DNA of 64,000 bases, from NCBI GenBank assembly GCA_017882855.1, contig JADGOR010000002.1, positions 1-64,000 on the forward strand. The letters are read 5' to 3'. The position numbers and the translations under genes were made by a program. Each line of letters starts with the position of its first letter. The first letter of the stretch is position 1. Of the stretch, positions 39,132-48,157 are shown piece by piece. Under the pieces are notes generated by a model. It had not been told where the DNA came from. It worked only from the letters and a program-made list of their open reading frames with translations, and made no database searches. This DNA comes from Cellulomonas sp. (GTDB taxonomy: Bacteria; Actinomycetota; Actinomycetes; Actinomycetales; Cellulomonadaceae).

Positions 39132-39577
39132 GCGACCAGGGCCTTCTCGATCTGGCGCTTGACCCGGGAAAGCATCGCCGACATCCCTCGAAGTCGGAGC
39201 GGGCTGACCGCGTGCGCGAGGCCGAGCCGGTCCGGGACGTCCGGTGGAACGGCGAGGACCTCAGCGGCGCTCAGTCCGTCGAGCGCCTCGCGCAGGATCC
39301 CGGCGAAGCCCCGGGTGGTCGGCGCCTCCGGCGGCGCCGAGAAGAAGAGGTGGACGAGCGACTGACGCGTCGGTGCCGCGTCGGCCAGCTCCACCGCTAG
39401 GAACAGTGGCGACTGGCACTCCGGCACCGGCTCGAGCAGCTCGGGGTGCTCGGCGTACCGCGGCGGAAGGTCGGGCAGGTTCTCGGAGAAATCGAGCAAC
39501 AGCTCCAGACGCTCCCGCTCGGTGAGCGCCCCGAAGTCCTCGACGATCCCGGTCAGTGCCGGCGGGAGGTCGCTCAT
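39128..39577 (-). CDS. SufE family cysteine desulfurase sulfur acceptor
   Basis: A 149-residue SufE/CsdE-type protein. The conserved sulfur-accepting cysteine lies in [11 protein letters not shown] (Cys54), and the C-terminal LTPLR-like segment reads [14 protein letters not shown]. It would take persulfide sulfur from a cysteine desulfurase and pass it on for Fe-S cluster or thio-cofactor building. It overlaps the upstream sulfurtransferase gene by 4 bases, as in many actinobacteria, which links the two in sulfur handling. Confidence 0.93.
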   Translation of the reverse strand: MSDLPPALTGIVEDFGALTERERLELLLDFSENLPDLPPRYAEHPELLEPVPECQSPLFLAVELADAAPTRQSLVHLFFSAPPEAPTTRGFAGILREALDGLSAAEVLAVPPDVPDRLGLAHAVSPLRLRGMSAMLSRVKRQIEKALVA

Positions 39578-40476
39578 GCGGGGCCGATCGAACCGGGCTG
39601 GTCACCCTTGACGATCGGGACACCGACCAGGCTGCCCCACTCGGTCCACGAGCCGTCGTAGTTCCGGGTTCTCGAGATCCCGAGCAAGAAGCGCAGGGCG
39701 AACCAGGTGTGGCTGGAGCGCTCGCCGATCCGGCAGTACGTGATGACATCACGGTCGGTGCTGAGGCCCGCGCCCGCGAGGTAGATCTCCTCGAGCTCGG
39801 AGCGCGACTTGAACGTGCCGTCGGCCGCTGCAGCCCTCGACCACGGCACCGAGGCGGCGGTCGGGATGTGTCCGCCGCGCAGCGCACCCTCGTCGGGGTA
39901 GTCGGGCATGTGGGTGCGCTCGCCGGTGTATTCGACGGGCGAGCGGACGTCGATGAGCGGGATGTGCCCGATGGCTGCCCGGACCTCGTCCCGGAACACG
40001 CGGTGCGGGCCGTCGTCGCGGACGATCACCGGGTAGACGCTCGGCGCCACCGTGGGTTCCTGCCGGGTCGTCTCGCGGCCCTCGGCGATCCACAGGTCGC
40101 GACCGCCGTCGAGCAGACGCGTGTCCGGGTGCCCGAACAGGGCGAAGACCCACAGCGCATAGGCGGCCCACCAGTTCGACTTGTCGCCGTAGATGACGAC
40201 GGTGGTGTCGCGGCTGATGCCCTTGGCGCGGCAGAGCGCGGCGAAGCCCGCGCCGTCCACGTAGTCGCGAACGACCGGGTGGTTCAGCTCGGTGTGCCAG
40301 TCCACGTGCACCGCACCGGGGATGTGGCCGGTGGCATACAGCAGGATGTCCTCGTCCGACTCGACGACGACGAGGCCGTCGCGCCCGAGGTTCTCGGCCA
40401 ACCATTCGGTGGTGACGAGGCGCTCGGGGTGCGCGTACTGCGCCAGTCGCGGGTTCGGGTCTGCCGGTCGTGTCAT
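39574..40476 (-). CDS. Two-domain rhodanese sulfurtransferase
   Basis: A 300-residue protein with tandem rhodanese domains, of the thiosulfate/3-mercaptopyruvate sulfurtransferase type. The first domain (about 20-140) is inactive: it has [13 protein letters not shown] where the catalytic Cys would be. The second (about 160-290) carries the active loop [12 protein letters not shown] with Cys248. The C-terminal end YDGSWTEWG is typical of SseA/CysA2 proteins. The ATG at 40476 has a GGAAGG site. It moves sulfur from a donor to an acceptor such as the adjacent SufE; this pairing is inferred from the operon. Confidence 0.93.
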   Translation of the reverse strand: MTRPADPNPRLAQYAHPERLVTTEWLAENLGRDGLVVVESDEDILLYATGHIPGAVHVDWHTELNHPVVRDYVDGAGFAALCRAKGISRDTTVVIYGDKSNWWAAYALWVFALFGHPDTRLLDGGRDLWIAEGRETTRQEPTVAPSVYPVIVRDDGPHRVFRDEVRAAIGHIPLIDVRSPVEYTGERTHMPDYPDEGALRGGHIPTAASVPWSRAAAADGTFKSRSELEEIYLAGAGLSTDRDVITYCRIGERSSHTWFALRFLLGISRTRNYDGSWTEWGSLVGVPIVKGDQPGSIGPA

Positions 40477-40586
40477 CGCTCGAGACCTTCCGTTGCGGTA
40501 CAGGTGGACCCAGGCTAACCGGGCGCCACTTCGGCGTCGGGAAGACCCATCTCCTGGCGGCTCTCGCGCACGCCGCGGGGCGCTGC

Positions 40587-41438
40587 TCAGGCCCCGGCGA
40601 GCCGCTCCTTCTCGGCCTCGACATCGAAGTCCGCGGGTGGCCAGCCGAGCTCCATGCTCTCGAACGCCTCGAGGAGCAGCTCGGTCACGGCCATCCGCGA
40701 GTACCACTTCCTGTTGGCCGGGATGATGTGCCACGGCGCGACCTCGGTGGAGGTCTTCTCGAAGACAGCCTGGTACGCGTCCCGGTAGGCGGGCCACAGC
40801 GCACGCTCGTCCAGGTCGCGTGGCTCGTACTTCCAGTACTTGGCCGCGCTCTTCAGGCGAGCGCCCAGGCGCCTCTTCTGTTCGTCGAGCGTGATGATGA
40901 ACGCGACCTTCACGATGACGGTTCCCGCGGCCGCGACCTTCGCCTCGAAATCGTTGATCTCGTCGTACCGCTTGCTCCAGATCGCCTCGGGCACCAGCTC
41001 GTGCACCCGCACGACGAGGACGTCCTCGTAGTGCGAGCGATCGAAGACGCCCAGGTATCCGGGCGCCGGCAGCGCGCGGCGGATCCGCCAGAGGAAGTGA
41101 TGCTTCAGCTCGACCGGCGTGGGCACCCCGAAGCCGCGGTACTGGACTCCCTGAGGGTCGACCAATCCGATGACGTGACTCACGGTGCCGCTCTTGCCGG
41201 CCGTGTCCATGCCCTGGAGGACGAGAAGGACGGAGCGGTGCCCGCCGGCCTTGCCGTCGGCGTAGAGACGTTCCTGGAGATCCGCGAGCGCCACGCCCTG
41301 CTTCGCCATGTGCTGGACGGCTGCCTTCGCACCGCCTTTCCAGCCGGGCGTGCTCGTCGGGTCCAGAGACTCCAGGCGGAAGCCCTCCGGGACTCTCAGC
41401 ACCTCGTGAGCGGGCTTCTTCCACCTGGTGCGCGCCAT
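40587..41438 (-). CDS. Polyphosphate kinase 2 family protein
   Basis: A 283-residue PPK2-family kinase that transfers phosphate between polyphosphate and nucleotides. Visible motifs are Walker [11 protein letters not shown], the lid-associated [15 protein letters not shown], and [11 protein letters not shown] near the C-terminus. One-domain PPK2s of this size act on AMP or ADP/NDP; the class is not resolved here. An AGGGAGA ribosome-binding site lies before the ATG. It is divergent from the CYTH-CHAD gene, whose domains also bind polyphosphate. Confidence 0.93.
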   Translation of the reverse strand: MARTRWKKPAHEVLRVPEGFRLESLDPTSTPGWKGGAKAAVQHMAKQGVALADLQERLYADGKAGGHRSVLLVLQGMDTAGKSGTVSHVIGLVDPQGVQYRGFGVPTPVELKHHFLWRIRRALPAPGYLGVFDRSHYEDVLVVRVHELVPEAIWSKRYDEINDFEAKVAAAGTVIVKVAFIITLDEQKRRLGARLKSAAKYWKYEPRDLDERALWPAYRDAYQAVFEKTSTEVAPWHIIPANRKWYSRMAVTELLLEAFESMELGWPPADFDVEAEKERLAGA

Positions 41439-41571
41439 CTCGGTTCTCCCTTGACTCCGGCTGGACGGATATCCCGTCCCGGGCACAAGATCCATCATGG
41501 CGGGCGGGGCCGCCTTCGGGCTACCTCCGTCGCTCTCGCGCACCGCCCACGACGTGGGGTGATACTCGGGT

Positions 41572-43101
41572 GTGCAGACCCAGCCGGAGATCGAGGTGAA
41601 GCTGGCGGCGTCGGCCGGCATCGAGCTGCCACTTCTCGACGGGTTGCCGGGCGTGGCCGCGGTCGAGCATTCCGCTCCGGTGACGCTCGAGGCGGTCTAC
41701 CTCGACACTGCGGACCTCCGCCTCGCACGGTCACGCACGACGCTGCGCCGCCGGACCGGTGGGACCGATCCGGGTTGGCACCTCAAGGTGCCGGTGGCAC
41801 CTGACAGCCGGACCGAGTACCAAGCCGACCTCGGTCCGCAGGATGGTGGCGTTCCGGCCGATCTTGTCGCGCTCGTCCGGGCGAGAGCTCGAGGAGGATC
41901 GCTCGGGCCCGTCGCGTCGCTGACCACGACGCGGACCACGCACCGCCTCCACGATGCCGCCGGGCGCCTTCTAGCCGAGGTCGCGGACGATGAGGTCACT
42001 GCCCGCACGCCCGGTGCAGAACACCGCGTCATCGACCGCTGGCGGGAGTGGGAGATCGAGCTGGTCAACGGCGACCGCACCCTGTTGCGTGCGGCGAGGA
42101 CGCTGTTGATGGCGGTCGGCGGCGTCCCGCCGGTGTGGTGGTCCAAGCTGGCGCGCGCGCTCAGCGACCGTCTGGCGGCCGCGGACGCGGGGCCGTCCGG
42201 TGATCCGAGTCGCATCGGCTCCGCTGGAGCCATCGTCCGCGAGCGGCTGCGGAGTCAGCTCGAGGAGCTGGTTGCCGGTGACCCGCTGGTGCGCACAGAA
42301 GAGCCGGAGAGCATGCACCAGGTGCGCGTCGCCACGCGGCGGATGGGAAGTGCGCTCGCAACCTACCGGCCGTTGCTGGACGGTCGGCGGAGCGACGAGA
42401 TCCGGGCCGAGCTGCGCTGGTTCGCCGGTCTCCTCGGCGCGGCGCGCGACGCGGAGGTGATGCGGCTCCGGTTGACGGAGCTCGTCGCCAAAGAGCCCGA
42501 GGAGCTGCGCGACGTCACGGCGATCGAGCGTCTCGACACGGGCCGTGCGGCTGCCTATCGGCGTGCGTGGGGCGAGGTAAGGGATGCGCTCGACTCGTCG
42601 CGCTACCTGCGCCTCCTGGACGGTCTGGATGCGATCGTCGGCGATCCAAGCCCGGTGGCTGATCTGGAACCGGAGCCTGCGGCGGTTGTCCTCGCCGCGG
42701 GGGTGCGGCGGGAGGCGCGCCGATTGGCCCGCTCGGTCCGCGCAGCCCTGGCGGCTCCGCCCGGCCCGGCCCGCGACGGGCTGCTGCACGAGGCTCGCAA
42801 GGCCGCCAAGCGAACCCGGTACGCGGCGGAGACGGCGGAACCGGCGGTCGGGCGCCGCGCGGCGGAGTATGCGCGCCGCGTCGAGGAGCTGCAGACCCTG
42901 CTCGGAGACCACCACGACACCGTCGAGCTGCGCGCTGTGCTCCGCCGCGTCGGCGGCGAAGCACGTGCGGCGAGCGAGGACACGTTCCTCTACGGACGAT
43001 GGCACGCGATCGAGCAAGGGGTGGCAGAGCGGGACGTGGCGGCGGTGCCCGCCGCCTGGAGGCGGATCAGGGCCGAGCGCCACCGGCACTGGCTCCGCTG
43101 A
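41572..43101 (+). CDS. CYTH and CHAD domain protein (polyphosphate-binding)
   Basis: A 509-residue protein. The N-terminal CYTH (triphosphate tunnel) domain starts with ExExK (Glu6, Glu8, Lys10) and continues with YLDTADLRLARSRTTLRRR and WHLKVP. The C-terminal CHAD domain (about 225-500) is alpha-helical with conserved His and basic residues such as MHQVRVATRRM and LLHEARKAAKRTRYAAE. CHAD domains bind polyphosphate granules; CYTH domains bind or hydrolyse triphosphates. The divergent PPK2 gene supports a polyphosphate role. The GTG is preceded by GATACT 5 bases upstream. Confidence 0.93.
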   Translation: MQTQPEIEVKLAASAGIELPLLDGLPGVAAVEHSAPVTLEAVYLDTADLRLARSRTTLRRRTGGTDPGWHLKVPVAPDSRTEYQADLGPQDGGVPADLVALVRARARGGSLGPVASLTTTRTTHRLHDAAGRLLAEVADDEVTARTPGAEHRVIDRWREWEIELVNGDRTLLRAARTLLMAVGGVPPVWWSKLARALSDRLAAADAGPSGDPSRIGSAGAIVRERLRSQLEELVAGDPLVRTEEPESMHQVRVATRRMGSALATYRPLLDGRRSDEIRAELRWFAGLLGAARDAEVMRLRLTELVAKEPEELRDVTAIERLDTGRAAAYRRAWGEVRDALDSSRYLRLLDGLDAIVGDPSPVADLEPEPAAVVLAAGVRREARRLARSVRAALAAPPGPARDGLLHEARKAAKRTRYAAETAEPAVGRRAAEYARRVEELQTLLGDHHDTVELRAVLRRVGGEARAASEDTFLYGRWHAIEQGVAERDVAAVPAAWRRIRAERHRHWLR

Positions 43102-43140
43102 TTCGGGCAGCGGCCGAGCCGGCAGCACCGAGCGTCGAGC

Positions 43141-44775
43141 TCAGGGCGCCGAGCACCGAGGGTCAACTGTGCCGTCGCGGCTCATCAGCACGATGGGACC
43201 GTCGCGCAGCACCTCGCGGAACCCGCGGGCCTCGGCGTCGGCCATGGCGATCGCCGGGGCAGGGGCCTGCCAGCCGGTGGTGGTCTGGCTCAGGTCGAGG
43301 ACGAGCCACGTCGCCAGAGAGTCGGAGCGGGTCGGGAGGGTGACCAGCCAACCGCTGGTCAGGTGCGGTGCCATCCGGTCGTCGGCCTCGACGCACACGC
43401 TGCGCGGCAGGTGTGCGAGCACGGACTCGATCTGGCCGACCCGCGCGGGCCGGGTGAATGCGGCGCCGGTCAGCATCCGGTTCAACGGGTACATTGCCAC
43501 GCTCACCGCGGTGCCGACGACCACCGCACCCACGACCCAGGCGATCCACAGGTCGGGAATCCGTACGCTCAGGTACGTCGACCACGCGGCACGCCCGGGT
43601 CGACGGCTCCACCGCTTCACCGCCGGCGCAAGTCGACCGAGCGTGTCCACGGCTGCCATCACGATGATCGGAGCAGTGACCGCCGAGTAGTGGAACTCGG
43701 TCGTCCACAGGTAGGTCCGCGAGTTGAGCATGCGCTCGGCCAGGACGGGCAGCGCCAGGAGCAGGTACGGCGATGCGAACGCCGCGAACAGGGTCGGCAC
43801 GAACAGCATCGTGAGGGTGTGCAGCTTGACCGCGGGTGTCACGAAGAGTCGGGCCACGTCGATCGGATGCGTCACGGCGTACCTCAGTGCGCTCGGCAGG
43901 TCCTGGCCGAGTGCCGGGTAGTCCCAATATGCGAAGGTCCCGGTTGGCGCCACCGCCGGGATGAACACATCGGTGGCCAGCCAGAAGGTCAGGATGCCGG
44001 AGACGACGAGCGCGACCCCCGCCGCGCGCCCGGTGCGCAACCACCCGAACCGGCCGACGGGTGGTGCGGCGTCGTCGCGGCGGAGCGCAAGGATCACCCC
44101 CACCATGGCGACGACGGCCCCCATGTCCTCGCGTACCAACAGGAGACCCAGGCAGGCCAGGACGACGGAGCGCACGGCGCGCCGGTCCAACGCGTCGATG
44201 AGGAACGCGAGCAGCGGGACCGCGAAGGCTATTTCGTGGAAGTCGAAGTCGACCGCGCCCTGCAGCGGCCAGCTGAAGACGTAGGCCGCACCGATGGCGA
44301 GCGCGCGGGGCGTGCCGAAACGCCGCGCGGCAAACCGCACCACCGGGATCGCCGACAGCCCGAAGAGCGCGGCCTGCGCGAGGAGCAGCACTCGCGGGTC
44401 GCTCCACACCCAGTACACCGGGGCAAGCACGACCAGAATCGGGCTGAAATGGTCGCCGAGTACGCTGTAGCCGACACCCTTCAACGGTGCGACCGGCGCC
44501 TGAAAGTGCGAATAGGCGCGCACGGCCTGGTCGAAGAGCCCGAGGTCGTAGCCCGCCGTCAGGTACTGCGCGTGGCGCGACAGGGCGTAGGCGCCGTAGA
44601 TCGCGAACGCCGCCAGGGCCAGGAGGCATTCCCAGCCGAACGTCCGGGCGAGCCAGCGAGGGAGACGGCGCGCGAGCCACTCCGATGTGGCTGCAGGTAT
44701 CACCGAAATGCTCCTCGCCTGACTCTGGTTGGCCGACGAACGCCCGACCGGCGCGAGTCCTCGATGCCGGGTCAT
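43141..44775 (-). CDS. DUF2079 multi-pass membrane protein
   Basis: A 544-residue membrane protein with about ten spans. The family core is recognisable: YLTAGYDLGLFDQAVRAYSHF and GDHFSPILVVLAPVYW near the N-terminus, and later DFDFHEIAFAVPLLA and HYSAVTAPIIV. DUF2079 proteins resemble GT-C glycosyltransferases, which use lipid-linked sugar donors outside the membrane, but no activity is known. An AGGGTGG ribosome-binding site lies before the ATG at 44775; the open frame upstream of it is not protein-like. Confidence 0.86.
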   Translation of the reverse strand: MTRHRGLAPVGRSSANQSQARSISVIPAATSEWLARRLPRWLARTFGWECLLALAAFAIYGAYALSRHAQYLTAGYDLGLFDQAVRAYSHFQAPVAPLKGVGYSVLGDHFSPILVVLAPVYWVWSDPRVLLLAQAALFGLSAIPVVRFAARRFGTPRALAIGAAYVFSWPLQGAVDFDFHEIAFAVPLLAFLIDALDRRAVRSVVLACLGLLLVREDMGAVVAMVGVILALRRDDAAPPVGRFGWLRTGRAAGVALVVSGILTFWLATDVFIPAVAPTGTFAYWDYPALGQDLPSALRYAVTHPIDVARLFVTPAVKLHTLTMLFVPTLFAAFASPYLLLALPVLAERMLNSRTYLWTTEFHYSAVTAPIIVMAAVDTLGRLAPAVKRWSRRPGRAAWSTYLSVRIPDLWIAWVVGAVVVGTAVSVAMYPLNRMLTGAAFTRPARVGQIESVLAHLPRSVCVEADDRMAPHLTSGWLVTLPTRSDSLATWLVLDLSQTTTGWQAPAPAIAMADAEARGFREVLRDGPIVLMSRDGTVDPRCSAP

Positions 44776-44836
44776 CGCATCCACCCTAGAGGTGCCCCTC
44801 GGGGGTCCGGCCGCGCCGCCTGGGCACAAAGCGGGG

Positions 44837-45448
44837 CTACCCCCCAGAGGCCGGTGGGCCGGTCATAGGGCAGTGGTTGATGCTCGTGTCACTGTCGTTG
44901 CTGCTCGTGTCCTTGCTTCGGCTCGGCAGGTGCCGGTCCAGCTGGCGGGCACCGGTCCACGCGGCGAGCAGGACGCCCAGTGCGATGAGCACGTCGCCCA
45001 CGCTGAAGGTGTTGGCCAGGGGCAAGGGGGCGGGCCACGCGAACACGTCACCGAGCCAGGGCAGTGTCGGGTGGTCGATGACCGCGGAGTTGGCGAAGGT
45101 CGTGTGGGACTCGATCCCGGCCGAGGCAACCGCGCCTGCCGACGCGGGCAACACCCCGTTGTTGAGCGCGATGGTGATCCCGTTGGCAGCCGCTCCGGCT
45201 GCAACGAGCAGGATGCGGCGGATGTGCCGGTTCGCCCAGACGAACCCGAGCGCGACCAGGTAGGTCATCACGTGCAGGACCGGGGCGAGCTCTCCGGGCA
45301 GCGGGACCTCGACGACGACGACCTGGATCGCCAGCGCCGCCCAGATGAGCAGCGGCCAGCGCCAGCGGTGCAGGAGCAGGCCAGCGGGCCAACGCCCGGC
45401 AAGTAGCGGAGAGACCAGGGCGAGGGCGCAGGCGGCGAGCACCAGCAT
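44837..45448 (-). CDS. DUF5317 membrane protein
   Basis: A 203-residue protein with four to five membrane spans. It has an N-terminal span, PVLHVMTYLVALGFVWANRHI, and the segment ITIALNNGVLPAS, which is typical of DUF5317. Function unknown. It follows the GGDEF-EAL gene by 2 bases, so the two are translated together. The C-terminal 25 residues are polar (Ser/Asp/Asn-rich). Confidence 0.82.
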   Translation of the reverse strand: MLVLAACALALVSPLLAGRWPAGLLLHRWRWPLLIWAALAIQVVVVEVPLPGELAPVLHVMTYLVALGFVWANRHIRRILLVAAGAAANGITIALNNGVLPASAGAVASAGIESHTTFANSAVIDHPTLPWLGDVFAWPAPLPLANTFSVGDVLIALGVLLAAWTGARQLDRHLPSRSKDTSSNDSDTSINHCPMTGPPASGG

Positions 45449-45450
45449 CG

Positions 45451-47523
45451 TCAGCGGACCTCCGCGTGGCAGGGCGTGCCGCGCTGCTGTTCATCTCGCA
45501 GCCGCAGCAGGATCTGGTCGGCTGTGGTCGGCCGGCCCAGGTGGAAGCCCTGCCCGATGTGGCAGCCCAGGTCGCGCAAGGCGAGCGCGGTCTCCTCATC
45601 CTCGATGCCCTCCGCGACCACCCGCAGGCCGAGGTCTCGGGCCAGGGCGATGGTGGACCGGACGATGATGAAGTCATGGGTGTCGCGGCCCATGTCACTG
45701 ACAAAGGACTTGTCCACCTTCAGCTCGTCGACCTCCAGCCGCTTGAGGTAGCTGAGCGAGGCATGGCCGGTCCCGTAGTCGTCGACCGCGATCGCGACCC
45801 CGAGCGTGCGGAGTGCGCTGATGACCGCGTCGACCCGCGCGGGGACGGACAGGATTCCGGTCTCGGTCACCTCGAGCACCAGTGCACCCGGCGGGATGGA
45901 GTGACGGTCCAGCGCCTCGGCAACCTGGCCCGGTAGCGCGAGGTCGGACAGGTGGCGTGCGGAGAGGTTGACCGCCATGTGCAGGTCGTAACCAGCGGCG
46001 CGCCACTCGGCCAGGGTTCCGAGCGCGGTGTCGAGCACGTAGGCGGTGAGCTCGGCGATCAGCCCCGAGTTCTCGGCCAGTGGGATGAAGTTGTCCGGCG
46101 GCACCAGCCCGCGAGCGGGGTGATCCCACCGGATGAGGGCTTCCACCCCGACCGTCCGCGTGGTGATCAGGTCGACCTGGGGCTGGTAGGCCACATACAG
46201 CTCGGCGGTGCCGATGGCGGCCCGCAGGTCGGCGAGCAGCTGGAGCCGCTCGACCGAGTTGACGTCGAACTCGGGGGAGTAGGTGCTGGTACCGTCCCGC
46301 TCGAGCTTGGCCCGGTACATCGCGATGTCGGCGTTCTTCATCAGGGTCGTGACATTGTTGCCGTGCTCCGGCGCGACGGCGACTCCGGCGCTTGCCCGGA
46401 CCAGCAGCTCGAGCCCGCCCACCCGCATCGGGGCCTCGAGCGAGGCCAGCAGGTCACGGGCGAGTGCGGTGCTCTCGGCGAGACCGCCATGGACCACGAC
46501 AGCAAACTCGTCGCCGCCAAGGCGGTTGACGAGTGGGTTGTCTCCCAGTGCGGCGACCAAGCGTTGGGCCACCTGGAGAAGAAGTTCGTCCCCGACGCGG
46601 TGCCCGAGGGTGTCGTTGACGTCCTTGAAATGGTCAAGGTCGAGCAGTACCAGGCCGGGGCCGCGAGTCGGATCGCCGCGAGCGGCGATGAAGGCGCTGC
46701 CGAGCTGACTGAAGGCCAGGTCCCGGTTGCCGACCCCCGTCAACGAGTCGTGCGACGCCTGGTAGCCGTGCCGGATTGCCGCGTCAGTTGCCATGTAGAC
46801 GGCGACCGCTGGAGCGCACAGCAGCGCCAAGAACGCGATTCCACTCTCGGCGACGTTCGCGGCCACCGCTCCGATGCTGAGGAGTACGACCTGGGTGGCG
46901 GCGAAGAAGGCACCGTCCGCGCGGAGGATGTGACCCAGTGGCTGCGACACCGCGATCGCCACGACGATGGCCACGAGCAGCCGGTTGACACCAACCATCG
47001 CGATCCCGCCGGCGAGGAGCGGTACTAGAAGGGACATGTCCACCTTGACCGGCCCGCCGAAGAAGGGCACGCCGGCCAACGTGGAGAAGACCAGGCGGGC
47101 CGCGAGGACACTCAGGGTGTACTGCGCCGCGTTGAAGGCCGACTTCTTGAACTCTCGATGCCTGAGGATGTCGTCTGCCAGGCTGGCGACCACCTGGGTC
47201 AGGACGGCGAATCCGACTCCTCCGACCGAGACGAGAGCCAAGATGAACGGCGCGGAGGTCGAGATGGTCTCCGCAGGTCCGAAGGCCCGCGAGACGGCGA
47301 GCGGCTTCACCTCGCCCACGAAGGCGGCGGCGACGAGGAACGCCATCGGCCAGAGCGCGGCGCCGCTGAGGGGGGCGGCCCAGTCGGTGTTGACCATCGC
47401 GACGACGAAGCCCGCAGCGCCGAGGCAGGAGACCGGCAGGATGTAGGCAAGCAGAAAAAACGGCGGAGCCAGGATCCTAGCCCTGGCTCCGCCGTCGATC
47501 GGTCTGATCAGTTCCACTTCCAC
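45451..47523 (-). CDS. Membrane GGDEF-EAL protein (c-di-GMP cyclase/phosphodiesterase)
   Basis: A protein of up to 690 residues. Seven to eight N-terminal membrane spans (about 22-250) precede a GGDEF domain with an intact GGDEF (336-340) and an EAL domain with intact EAL (461-463, VGVEALIRWDHP) and DDYGTGHASLSYLK. Both synthesis and breakdown of c-di-GMP are possible. The GGDEF domain lacks an RxxD inhibitory site. The start is uncertain. The only in-frame starts are GTG 47523, which overlaps the small upstream ORF by 16 bases, and ATG 47397. The first span reads as real protein sequence, so the GTG is preferred; an intrinsic terminator then lies inside codons 10-23. Confidence 0.88.
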   Translation of the reverse strand: MEVELIRPIDGGARARILAPPFFLLAYILPVSCLGAAGFVVAMVNTDWAAPLSGAALWPMAFLVAAAFVGEVKPLAVSRAFGPAETISTSAPFILALVSVGGVGFAVLTQVVASLADDILRHREFKKSAFNAAQYTLSVLAARLVFSTLAGVPFFGGPVKVDMSLLVPLLAGGIAMVGVNRLLVAIVVAIAVSQPLGHILRADGAFFAATQVVLLSIGAVAANVAESGIAFLALLCAPAVAVYMATDAAIRHGYQASHDSLTGVGNRDLAFSQLGSAFIAARGDPTRGPGLVLLDLDHFKDVNDTLGHRVGDELLLQVAQRLVAALGDNPLVNRLGGDEFAVVVHGGLAESTALARDLLASLEAPMRVGGLELLVRASAGVAVAPEHGNNVTTLMKNADIAMYRAKLERDGTSTYSPEFDVNSVERLQLLADLRAAIGTAELYVAYQPQVDLITTRTVGVEALIRWDHPARGLVPPDNFIPLAENSGLIAELTAYVLDTALGTLAEWRAAGYDLHMAVNLSARHLSDLALPGQVAEALDRHSIPPGALVLEVTETGILSVPARVDAVISALRTLGVAIAVDDYGTGHASLSYLKRLEVDELKVDKSFVSDMGRDTHDFIIVRSTIALARDLGLRVVAEGIEDEETALALRDLGCHIGQGFHLGRPTTADQILLRLRDEQQRGTPCHAEVR
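47455..47494 (-). terminator. Strong intrinsic terminator inside the 5' end of the GGDEF-EAL gene
   Basis: The arms at 47461-47473 and 47482-47494 form a perfect 13-bp GC-rich stem (CGGCGGAGCCAGG) with an 8-base loop. On the minus strand it is followed at once by six U (47460-47455). This is the best Rho-independent terminator in the window. It lies 13 bases past the stop of the 36-codon ORF and inside the reading frame of the GGDEF-EAL gene. Confidence 0.9.
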
Positions 47524-47618
47524 CCAGCGCCGGCAAGTGCGGCAAGGGCGACGAGCGTGCCTACGCTCGTCGTCACGCGGATGATCGTGCTGTTCTTAAC
47601 GCTGCGCCACTTGTCCAT
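47508..47618 (-). CDS. Unannotated 36-residue small hydrophobic protein
   Basis: A small ORF with a good ribosome-binding site (GGAAGGGA, about 7 bases before the ATG). It starts MDKWRSVKNSTIIRV, has one hydrophobic stretch (about residues 11-31, rich in Val, Leu, Ala and Gly), and ends GAGWKWN. It could be a single-span membrane peptide. A perfect terminator follows 13 bases after the stop. It matches no family I know. It could be a true small protein or a leader peptide for the GGDEF-EAL gene, whose GTG lies inside its last codons. Confidence 0.65.
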   Translation of the reverse strand: MDKWRSVKNSTIIRVTTSVGTLVALAALAGAGWKWN

Positions 47619-47670
47619 GATCGATCCCTTCCACGGGGGGGTTGGCGTGTGCGACCGAAGCCGCCCCTGC

Positions 47671-47709
47671 CATGCCCCGACAACCCGAGGTGCGGATTCT
47701 CGGGGCATG
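47671..47709 (-). repeat. Perfect 10-bp inverted repeat upstream of the small ORF
   Basis: CATGCCCCGA (47671-47680) and TCGGGGCATG (47700-47709) are exact complements with a 19-base loop. On the minus strand this hairpin lies 53-91 bases before the ATG of the small ORF, so it could be an RNA leader structure or an operator. Confidence 0.6.
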
Positions 47710-47774
47710 CGCTTGCCATCCACTGGTCTGTTTGGCCGGCAAGGACGCGGCCATGGATAATCTTGTCGCGTCTG

Positions 47775-47796
47775 GCGTTGCAAGTCCATGCAACGC
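47775..47796 (-). repeat. 8-bp inverted repeat with 6-base spacer
   Basis: GCGTTGCA (47775-47782) and TGCAACGC (47789-47796) flank AGTCCA. The size fits a dimeric regulator's operator. It lies about 160 bases upstream of the small ORF. Confidence 0.5.
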
Positions 47797-48157
47797 GCCG
47801 ACCGGATCGCCCTGTGGAGCACGGGTGGCGAGTCTCGGGCGCCGAAGTCTGGCAAGTCTGTTGATCCGGCGCCGCCAATCTTGGGACGGTTCGCCCCGGG
47901 GGTGACGCCCCGTGAGCGAGGGGGGAGCGGTCGATCGGGCGCAGGCATGCCCGATGCCACGCCCCTCGGTGCGGTGCAGGGGTACGAGCTCTCCACCGAT
48001 GCTCGGCCGGCGGTGGCGCATCGTCCGCCCGCGACCACAACTCGGCCGCGTGGTGTCCCGAAGACGCGGTTGCGGCGTGCGTCGGGGTGCAGACCACCTG
48101 GACGCCGAAGAGGCCATCTCGGGTCGCACCGAAACAGCCTCTGATCTGCACCAACGC

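Larger units (their letters stand above)
47619..48157. other. 539-bp gap with two inverted repeats and no recognised gene
   Basis: This is the longest noncoding stretch in the window, between the small ORF and tRNA-Val. Frames on both strands here look like GC-driven noise: many Arg/Pro/Ala residues and no ribosome-binding site. It contains two inverted repeats, listed separately, in the probable leader and promoter of the small ORF. No tRNA, known riboswitch or other RNA was recognised. Confidence 0.6.
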
